Part shown: one piece after another, positions 43,498 to 51,973 of the stretch
Position numbering within the stretch: the stretch's first letter is position 1
Layout of the letters: each line of letters opens with the position of its first letter
Origin: Blepharisma stoltei
Taxonomy: Eukaryota > Ciliophora > Heterotrichea > Heterotrichida > Blepharismidae
DNA length: 64,000 nt
Assembly (NCBI GenBank): GCA_914767885.1
Contig: CAJZBQ010000062.1
Coordinates: 372,001 to 436,000 of the forward strand
Direction: 5' to 3'
Position numbers and translations under genes: made by a program
Notes under the pieces: model-generated
What the model was told of the DNA's origin: nothing
What the model saw: the letters and a program-made list of their open reading frames with translations, nothing else
Databases searched by the model: none

Positions 43498-46400
43498 TTA
43501 GATGCCAGGCTGACTGATAGATGCAATATCTGCTGGCTTGAGCCCTTGCTGGTTCCTTAAGTTTGAATCTGCTCCATTTTCAATTAGAACTTCCCACAGA
43601 AATGCTCTTCCAGGAGAAGCTGCTGCAAAATGCAGTGGGGAATTCCCTTCATCGTCTTGCTGATTTATTAAATCAAGTTTATTTGGTAGCCTTGCAGCTG
43701 CAATAAGCACATTTACAAGTGTGCTTGGAGTGCTTTGTGCTGCAAAGTGAATAACGTTTCTATTTTTATGAGTACTCGCAGCTATATCAGCTCCTCCTAG
43801 CAGCAAAATTTGAACACAATTTTCTTGATTTAGCTTGCAAGCCAAATGCAGTAGCGTTCATGACTTGTCATTAATAACCAAATTTACATTGAAGCCTGCC
43901 AAAACTGCTTTTTTTAAACTAGCTTCATCTCCTCGTTCAAGTGCGCTAATGAAGCTCTTTAGATCTCTTGGAATAGTTTCGTTACCTCTGCCAGAAAGCA
44001 ACTGAGGAGTAGGAGTTGGCTCATCTTCTCTGCATAAAAAATGCAAAGGTGCGATCATCCCTCCTTTTTCTATATAACCGCCTCATTCATATAGCTCTGG
44101 ACCTCTTAGTCCTGGGCGGCCTTTAGCTAGTCTTCTTAAATCATCTAATGTTACCCACCTGGCTTCTTCAGATTCTTTGTCAGGAATTGTCTTACCCATC
44201 CTCCGGGTGAGGCGGAAAAAAACCCAAAAAAAACCCCATAATAAAAAAAAGTAGTGGCGGAAAAAACCCCAGCGAAAACAAAAACCGTCAAAGTCAGAGG
44301 AAAAAACCCTCAAATGGTGCTAAAAACGGAGGAAAAAACCCCAATATACAATATAATTAAATGCTTAAAATGATAGGCAAATATTAGAGAAAATACAAAT
44401 AAATATTTATAATTTAGTTACAATAAATCAATTAAAGCAATATTAATATATAGATGTATAGATTTATTCTCAAAGTAACTATAAAGCTATGATTAACACA
44501 AAATAATAGAAAAATATAAAAATCAACTATAAAAAAAATTTACAATCAAAACCTGGCGGAAAAAAACCCGAAACGGTGCAAAAACCAGAGGAAAAAACCC
44601 CGAGTATGGGGTGAAAATTGGCGGAAAAAACCCCCAATTTTTTTTTTTTTTTATAATAATTTTTTTTCAAATAATTATCAGCGAGGATAGATTTTTAATG
44701 CTTATTACCTGCTAATTAATTAATTATTAAGCTATTTCATTTTAGTTTGTCAATCCATGAAATATATATATTGCTAAATCATTCAGCGTTCTAATTATAA
44801 AAAGTTATTTGAATAATAAACAAGAAGGTGAAAAATTTACTTTAATACTATCCAATACTTAAACCATATATTTACTTTCGATGCATCATGTACTAGCTCA
44901 TCTTGTATTCACCTGCGACACAAACTGCACTAGATCATCTTGCGTCCGCTTGTGGCACATCCTGCTCGCTTATTTTGTATTCGCCTGCGACACATCCTGT
45001 AGAGATCATCCTGCATCCAACTGCGATATATCCTATATAGATCGCTATGAAAGAATACCTTAAGAGGTAAAACAGCGATCTTACAAGTAAAAATGGCAAT
45101 GACAATTGTTATTTTTATAGCAAGTACAGATTTGGCTTTGCAAACTTTTTCTATAGATTGTATTTGCCAAGCCAAACGTGAACTGGCCATACAAATGGTC
45201 TTTGCCATTGTTAGAAGAATGTTTAGATAGCTACTTTTGGTATTTAGATATTGTTCTACAGGGATCAAAATAACATATAGGGGCTATGCTAGTTCACCTT
45301 GTATCCACTACGACAAATCCTGTACTAGCAAAACGTGTATCCGCCTGCAACGCATAAGACTAGCTCACCTTTTATTCATCCTCGACATATCCTGAAAAAC
45401 ACATAATAAAGGAAGCATATAACTTAGTCTTAACCTGATTGATGAGACTGGAGCAAATATGCTAAATTGTATCAGCTTCACTCATTGTATTGAATAATTA
45501 TAAAATCCACAAACATAACGATGACCTCCCTCAATCTTCATGTCTATTGCAACAAAAATTTTCAAAAGAAAAATTTATGCCAACTCAACACAACATTTTA
45601 TAAAAAAGATTTAATGCATTTTTCTCTAGGTGAGTTTTTCTCAAAAAAATCATAAAACAACGCTGCTGCAGGTATGTCAATGACCTTCTCATCGAGATTT
45701 GGACGGCTATTGTCATCGCTCGCCATTTTATTAAACTTATCTTGCTAAAAAGTGGAAAAAATTTTAGATGCGCATCGAAAATTTGTTGCAAGAGATATGA
45801 AAATTATTTTTTCTATATAACATTTTTTATATTAAAAAATTGCATTTTTGTTGCAATAGACATGAAGATTTGGGGGGTCATCGTTATATAAAAATCTATC
45901 CTCGCTGATAATTATTTGAAAAAAAATTATTATAAAAAAAAAAAAACATTGGGGGTTTTTTCCGCCAATTTTCACCCCATACTCGGGGTTTTTTCCTCTG
46001 GTTTTTGCACCGTTTCGGTTTTTTTTTCCGCCAGGTTTTGATTGTAAATTTTTTTTATAGTTGATTTTTATATTTTTCTATTATTTTTGTTAATCATAGC
46101 TTTATAGTTACTTTGAGAATAAATCTATACATCTATATATTAATATTGCTTTAATTGATTTATTGTAACTAAATTATAAATATTTATTTGTATTTTCTCT
46201 AATATTTGCCTATCATTTTAAGCATTTAATTATATTGTATATTGGGGTTTTTTCCTCTGACTTTGACGGTTTTTGTTTTCGCTGGGGTTTTTTCCGCCAC
46301 TACTTTTTTTTTTATTATGGGGTTTTTTTGGGGTTTTTTCCACATCTGGAGAAAATTCAAAATTTTCCTATAAATTTAACGGTGAAAAAGTTGGCGGAAA

Positions 46401-46993
46401 AAACCCCAGCGGGGTTTTTTTCCGCCTCACCCCATCCTCCCATTAGAGAGCAATATATTTGATCGTGCTTTTATTTTCTTTCGAAGTCAAATTTGTGAAA
46501 ATGATATTGTAATTTAATTTGTAATTTTATATTCTAGAATAGTTCCATTTTTAACTGACTTAGCTAGAGATTTCACTATAGTAATAATTTTTTATATATT
46601 AAAATATTGCATGTAGAAATATTTTGCTCTACTCGCTAAGGGGACAATTTCTCAGGATTTTTTTAATAGTTTTACTTCTATAGTGGAGGAGCTAGGGATT
46701 TGCAGTTCATCAATTGGCATTGCGAAGAAAACAACCCGCATTCTAGCATGTGTAGGGCCATATACAGAATGTTCAACTCTTAAAATACCTTTCAGCTCAA
46801 TCCTTATACCACTTTCTTCAAGACATTCTCTATGAGCTGCATCTACAAAAGTTTCCCCTGGGTCTACCAATCCAGCTGGAAGCCACCAGCCTCGATTCCT
46901 AGTTTCTTTCACCGCAAGTCATTTCCCGTCAAAATTTCTAACTACTACTACAGAGAATCCATGTGTAGAGAACGGAGATCGATCCTCACTCAT
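43498..46993 (-). CDS. Nudix hydrolase with C-terminal ankyrin repeats (split by 2.5-kb IES)
   Basis: 331 aa (996 nt) once 44193-46692 is removed. Nudix domain residues 10-150: GWWLPAGLVDPGETFVDAAHRECLEESGI matches the Nudix box GX5EX7REUXEEXGU, giving metal-binding Glu residues. The IES falls after ELQIP; the continuation KTIPDKESEEARWV is the family's usual late strand. C-terminal part: at least three ankyrin repeats (LLHLACKLNQENCVQILLLGGAD, VIHFAAQSTP.., SPLHFAAAS..LIENGADSNLRNQQG). Nudix enzymes cleave nucleoside diphosphates linked to X; this subgroup resembles NUDT18. The ankyrin fusion suggests targeting or partner binding. Confidence 0.88.
44880..45375. repeat. Degenerate tandem repeats in IES loop
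   Basis: Roughly 40-50 bp imperfect units built on ..CTAGCTCATCTTGTATTCACC / TGCGACACATCCTG.. at about 44890-45040, with further diverged units at 45285-45390. Confidence 0.5.
45516..45884. mobile_element. Second MITE type nested in the 2.5-kb IES
   Basis: About 40-bp terminal inverted repeats: TAACGATGACCTCCC..CTTCATGTCTATTGCAAC at left, facing GTTGCAATAGACATGAAG..GGTCATCGTTA at right, bordered by TA at 45516-45517 and 45885-45886. Non-coding, different ends from the main MITE family. Confidence 0.7.
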
Positions 46994-47000
46994 TTAATTA

Positions 47001-47846
47001 TTAAATTGGTATTAAAGGTATTGCTTCACTATTTGTTCTTAAATTTCTTTTACAGTTCGGACAGCTGCCTTGGCGCATGAGCCAGACATCGATGCACTGC
47101 AAATGGAACCTGTGTTTACAAGGCATGACTCTTACCTTTTCTCTCGCTTTAAAATCTTCTAAACAGACTGTACATTGGTTGATATTAGCTTCAGGCGTTT
47201 TTATTGTTTCTACTTCAAACCTCAAAATTGATCCAGGAGATAATCCTTGCAAGTGTGGACTTAATCTGGGCACTGGGTCATCTCCATACTGTTCTGCTAA
47301 TCTTACATACTGTCCTCTGATGTCGAGATTTCTGAAATAGACCATAGCTGAGATCATGATTGAAGTAGTATACGCAATAATCCACACATAGAAAATCATG
47401 AGCCACAATATAAAATATCAGCTTTGCTGCTGATCTTTAAAACACCGAGCTGCTGTTCCTTCAATACCAGACAGCTTGTAGTCATCTGAATCCACTTCTG
47501 CGTACCAAAAGGTACCTAAAAGTATCCAGCATAGGAAAAATGGATAAAGAACTCCTACAACAATGCAGGATCTTAAGTTTGAATTGCTTGTAAATAGTTT
47601 AAAGCACCATGGTTCATTAATTTCATCTACTTCTGGATCTCCCATCGAATGAACAAGCCTAAATAACCCTAAAAATAAGCATGATATCAGAAGCCAAATG
47701 TGGATAGGCTTGGAACAATTTCTGAGTAGGTTTTACTGAAAGTCACTTCATGCAATCACCAGTTCGGCACCTGCATAGAAGATTGCTAATCCTATAAAAA
47801 CGTCATTGCTAAATGTTTTTTACCATGATAATCGAATTGTGGGCAT
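47001..47846 (-). CDS. Multi-pass membrane RING-H2 E3 ligase-like protein
   Basis: ATG 47846; two 15-nt introns near the 5' end; total 816 nt, 271 aa. At least four hydrophobic spans: DVFIGLAIFYAGAELVIAW, IWLLISCLFLGLFRLV, SCIVVGVLYPFFLCWILLGTF, ILWLMIFYVWIIAYTTSIMISAM. The C-terminal RING-H2 is CTVCLEDFKAREKV..CKHRFHLQCIDVWL..CPNC. Likely an ER or endomembrane ubiquitin ligase; substrate unknown. A TGA(Trp) joins SW to YFILWLM. Confidence 0.87.
47722..47736 (-). other. 15-nt intron
   Basis: GTAAAACCTACTCAG on the minus strand; splicing gives SDFQNCSKPIHIW. Confidence 0.85.
47809..47823 (-). other. 15-nt intron
   Basis: GTAAAAAACATTTAG on the minus strand; splicing gives TIRLSCNDVFIGLA. Confidence 0.85.
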
Positions 47847-47994
47847 TTCAATTTGCAATATTAATCTTTAATTCACTATTTTTATATAAAATAATATGTG
47901 GATAAATTTACTGAGAATACTGAGCTTTATTTAGAAAATAAGCAAGACTTTAAATTTGAAGTAGAAGCATTAAATATTAACTGTAAAAATCTAG

Positions 47995-49181
47995 CTAGCA
48001 CTTGCAGCCGCCCTTTGAGGGCTTACTTTGAGCTCCAGGTGTCAATTTTATTTGTCCTGGCACTTGATCTATATACATTAAAATGGCGGCACGTGTCGAC
48101 CTGCCCTCTTGGGCAGCAGTCCAGACCTTATGGCTGCGGCGAACTGGACGGATTCCGAGCCTAGAATCAAATGCAGGCTCAAGAGGTGTGTATCCGGGTA
48201 GGCTTTGGATGCTTCCTTGTAGGTGCTCAACAGCGTCCTTTGGATCCGAGCACCCATGGGAATCCTCTTCCGAGAAACTGGGGGTTTCGTCCCAGGCTAC
48301 AGGGGAACAGTCTTTTTCCTGTAGCTATCAAAGAAAAGCACTTCGACACCCAATAGGTTCCAAGGATCCTTGGAATCAAGCTACTCCAATCGCCCGTGGC
48401 AGGACCGCAGAAATCCATAAGCCGGCCCACTCAAGACTGAAGCCTCAAGGCAAGGAGGAGGCAGAAGGTACCGGAAGGGCGCTCGCAAGATGGATAGATC
48501 CTCTGGGCTGGAGCCGAAAAGCGGTAGAACCTCCACGTACGGGAGGTCTTTTGTAGCTGCGTCACCAATATGACTAGCGCCTGACTTTAATAATCCTAAT
48601 CCTGGCGTTTGATCTGCTTGGCTTTGCGTAGGAGCATTATTCAGACCTGGAAGAGCTCTTGCAACATTCTCAAACAGCGTTTTGATATTAGCTCCAGTTT
48701 TCGCGCTTACCTCCACAAAAAGAACATTCAAACTATTTGCTTTTGCTTGCCCTTCTTCAGAAGTTACGGTTCTTTGAGAATTCAAGTCAATTTTATTTCC
48801 ACAAATCATGATAACCACGTCTCCGCCTCTTTCATTTTTTACATCTTCAACCCATTTGTCGATTCCTAAAAATGTTGGGTTTTGAGTGATATCATAAGCA
48901 ATAATGGCAACTGAACAATCTCGTATGTAATTTCTTATCAACGTTCGAAAACGTTCTTGGCCAGCAGTGTCCCAAACTTGTAATCGAAATGAACGATCTT
49001 CTAATTGCATTGTTTTTGATAGACAATCTATTCCAATTGTAGGCTGATGAGAGTTGTTAAAAGTGCCATGCATGAACTGGTTGATGATTGAGGTTTTACC
49101 TACGCCCATGTCGCCAAGAAAGACAATTTTGTATTTTTTAACTTGAGTTGGAGGAGTTAAGGCACTTTGTGAAGCTTCCAT
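47995..49181 (-). CDS. RAB6: Rab6-like small GTPase (3' part split by retroposon-like insert)
   Basis: 213 aa (642 nt) when the insert and one duplication copy are removed. GTPase motifs: GDMGVGKTS (P-loop), TIGIDCLSKTM (switch I, Rab6-like), WDTAGQERF, GNKIDL, SAKTG. The last 20 residues ..SKPSKGGCKC, ending in the CxC geranylgeranylation signal, lie beyond the insert at 47995-48054. Without removal the protein would read into insert sequence and lose the prenylation motif. Rab6 directs Golgi-related retrograde traffic. Confidence 0.9.
48071..48599 (+). mobile_element. Retroposon-like insert in Rab gene
   Basis: Flanked by a 16-bp duplication with two mismatches: TCCTGGCACTTGATCT (48055-48070) and TCCTGGCGTTTGATCT (48600-48615). 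Starts ..ATTAAAATGGCGGC, tail TTTAATAATCCTAA. Overlapping GC-rich ORFs on both strands have no family resemblance. Removing 545 bp restores the Rab frame; a TA-to-TA cut (48049 to 48597) does too, with one codon fewer. Confidence 0.8.
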
Positions 49182-49529
49182 TTAAAATTAGAATAATTTT
49201 ACTTTTTGGTCTTTTATGACAAAAATCACGACAGTTTTTGGAAGTTCTGCAGACATATAAATTATTCCATTATATTTTTAATAAAGTTTAAATTAAAATT
49301 TTGAATTGAGTTATTTTATATTATTTATTCTTTCAAAATCTTTTTCTGATAAAATAGCAATTACTCTATATATTATTTAAAATATATTAAATAATTTTAC
49401 ACTCCAAATTTGGCACAATAAAGTAATCAATTTAAATCACACAAAGAACTATAAATTAATTTTTTTTTATTATTCTAAATAAAATTAAGTAAAATAATAA
49501 TTTTACTTATAACATCATTACATGAATAA
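49182..49529. other. AT-rich intergenic DNA
   Basis: Very AT-rich spacer upstream of the Rab start; nothing recognised. Confidence 0.5.
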
Positions 49530-51670
49530 CTAATGATGCTCAATTTTAGTTTTGTGCTTCTTTTTGTGCTTTTTCTTATTTTTAGGCTTAATTTTAATAA
49601 GGTCATCAATATGATATGGAGGAGCAGCATATCTTCCATCAACTTTAATTAATGCCATCATGGCATACCTAGTAGCGGCAGATGAACTCAGAATTTTTGC
49701 CAGAAAATAAAAAAGCTGGCGGAAAGGCTACGAGGTCGCAGGTGGCTTAATTCCGGGGTGGGTGCGGTCTGGGCTAACTGGGCCTCCCCTCGACCCACAG
49801 ACGAGAAGACCGACGGCGCAATACCTATCGAGGACTTCTGGAGGAGCATTATGTTGCCTGCAAATGGCAGAGGTAGTTCCAGAAGGAGGCATCGGACGGT
49901 CCCCTCATACCCTGAGCACTACCAGGGGTTAAGAGAGTCCTTTGCTGAAGCATTTTGGTCCAAGCAGGTTCGGGTGAGTCTCCCCGAAAGATGCTGACGT
50001 CACCATTTTTGATGACGTCATCAGAAAAGGGCGGCAGGTGGCTTTAGTGACTAGCGCCACACGAACGTGAAGCTGAAGCTCGACTGGATCAGGGGCTGAA
50101 ATAATCCCCGCTTTAACCCTCTCTAATCTAAAAATCTCAATCTCAATCTCAATCCATCAACTTTGGTTTCACTAACGATTATTTGCTCCCAATGGTCTTT
50201 TTCTTTATAAGCTGTTTTTATTATATCAACAAATTCTTCATGCTCGCTAAATATAACAAATGACGGCTTAGCAACATACACATCTTCCAGCTTTACTTTT
50301 TTCCCATATAATACACTATCTGCAAATTTTTCCATAAATGTCTCTTCATGCTTTTTGCATTCATCAAAATATTGAGCCAAAGCTTTTCCATGCATAGATA
50401 ATTTTGCATTCAAAAACTTTCTTATGAAATACAGTTTAACTAGCCTGGGAATTAATCTCTTTCCAGTAAATTCTTCATCCTCTTCTTGTGAAATAAAAAT
50501 ATTTTTTTTATTTTTCTTTGTTAATTGTTCTTCAGTTTTATTTCATAAGTTCATTAAAGCTTCTGTCCGAGCTCGGTAGATGTTTATCATTGAGATAAAA
50601 CCTTTTTGAATCAGCGAGATTCTTCTTTTTCATTCATTAACAACATCTTGTAAATTATCTCTGTCTAACCCTCTTGATAATACATCGGTGATGATTTCTT
50701 TGAATCTTTTGTTTTTTCTAAATTTCCAGGCTAATATGTGTGGAGTGAGGTAATTCTTCATTTTACTCCATGCCAGCTTTGACCTCGCTTCTCTTATTTT
50801 TATTCTAAATTTGCCTAAAACTAAGCATACTTGGAATAGCCAGTTGATAATGCTTTTGTTTCTTTCTTTTAATTTCTTTTTTCATATGCCTCTTTTCTTT
50901 CAGATTGTTGCAAATGAAATGGCTGTAAAAAGTAAAATCCAGGATTTCTTCATGATGTGGAATTCTTGCCAATTATTTCTAATTTCGATTCTTCTCAATC
51001 TTCCATTATAGTGGTCTTCTCTTAGCTTTTTATTGTTTAAATCAATTGCAGTCTTATTTTCTTTGCAATTTATTTCTTTCAGTGCTTTCATTTTAAACTT
51101 TTCTTTGAGTATTTCCTTATATTTTTCAGGAGAAAACCTCGACACATCTTTATTTTGCCTTATGCGGACTTTAATTTCCTTTTTCCTTTCTTCACTAACA
51201 TATCTGTATTTAAATGACTCAATCTGATGAAACAGAGGAGTGTCAAAACGAGGAGTTGTGGAAAATTGAAATGATGGCCCTTCTAATGGAGTATAAGTTC
51301 TATAAGTAACAGTTCCTACAATTCGCTCCCAGCTATGGTCAGTTGGAATTATTGGTAAATCATATTTTTCTTTAATTGAAGCTGGTATTGAGTTAATTAT
51401 GTATTTCAGCTTATTTGCTCTTGGGGTTTTTGGTTCTTTGCCTTTATCTCTTGCAGTTTGAGAAATCGGGGAAAATCGCAGAATTTTAGGTGATGAATGA
51501 TTAAGTGAAGGCAAATTATCGTCTTCGTTCATAGTCTGGTTTAGCCTGGAGATCTCAAGAGATGTATTAACGTTAAAATTTGTGATTTGGTGTTTTAAGT
51601 TGCTGAGTTTTGGATTTTTTATTTCTTTTTCAACAGATTTTGATCTGATGATCTCTGGGAGACTCATCAT
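49530..51670 (-). CDS. Uncharacterised 540-aa basic helical protein (split by retroposon-like insert)
   Basis: ATG near 51670 to TAG 49530-49532; 1623 nt after removing 518 bp. Several TGA(Trp) codons. N-terminus disordered with SP/TP sites, then long Arg/Lys/Trp-rich helices (RRIEIRNNWQEFHIMKKSW, WKRRISLIQKGFISMINIYRAR), a conserved-looking acidic stretch, and a Lys-rich tail (KPKNKKKHKKKHKTK). The IQ-like RRxSLIQKGF may bind calmodulin, which is a guess. Family not recognised. Confidence 0.7.
49647..50153 (-). mobile_element. Retroposon-like insert in the 540-aa gene
   Basis: 507 bp between copies of CCATCAACTTT (49636-49646 and 50154-50164). Tail on the plus strand AATCTCAATCTCAATCTCAAT, a short hexamer array. 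GC-rich, non-coding. Removal joins ETKVDG|RYAAPPYH and the Lys-rich tail. Confidence 0.8.
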
Positions 51671-51973
51671 AACGCTGTTTAATTTTTTAATATTTTAAAA
51701 TTAGATTTGTAATATCTTCAGCGTGAGATATTGTTTAAATTCCTCTAATTCCACTCCTCATCTTTGATAACCACCTAGCTGCTGCAGTTCATCATGAATA
51801 ATGGTAAAACTTAAATATAAATTTGTTTTTATACTATCGCATGCATAATTTTCTCATATAAAAGATTTTAAGCTCTAGCAATAGGCAAATATATTAGAAA
51901 TCGTATTAAATTTTGCGTAAGGGTAATTATACAGTGGCATCTCTACTATTCATTATAAAAAGAAAGTATAGAT
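51671..51973. other. Intergenic DNA
   Basis: Spacer between the 540-aa gene start and the CDPK 3' end; nothing recognised. Confidence 0.5.

Larger units (their letters stand above)
44193..46692. mobile_element. Large nested IES, 2500 bp, in Nudix gene
   Basis: TA at 44193-44194 and 46693-46694; ends TACCCATCCTCC and (complement) TAGCTCCTCC. Contains an inner palindromic element whose arms (about 44197-44690 and 45893-46440) are near-identical inverted copies full of GGCGGAAAAAACCCC; its outer border at right is near 46444. The 250 bp between 46444 and 46692 is unrelated AT-rich DNA. No plausible gene inside. Removal restores both frame and domain. Confidence 0.82.

Noticed and set aside
48083-48556. 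GC-rich ORFs of up to 157 codons in the Rab locus
   Set aside because: They lie within a TSD-flanked insert, overlap on both strands, and resemble no family; high GC lengthens chance ORFs.
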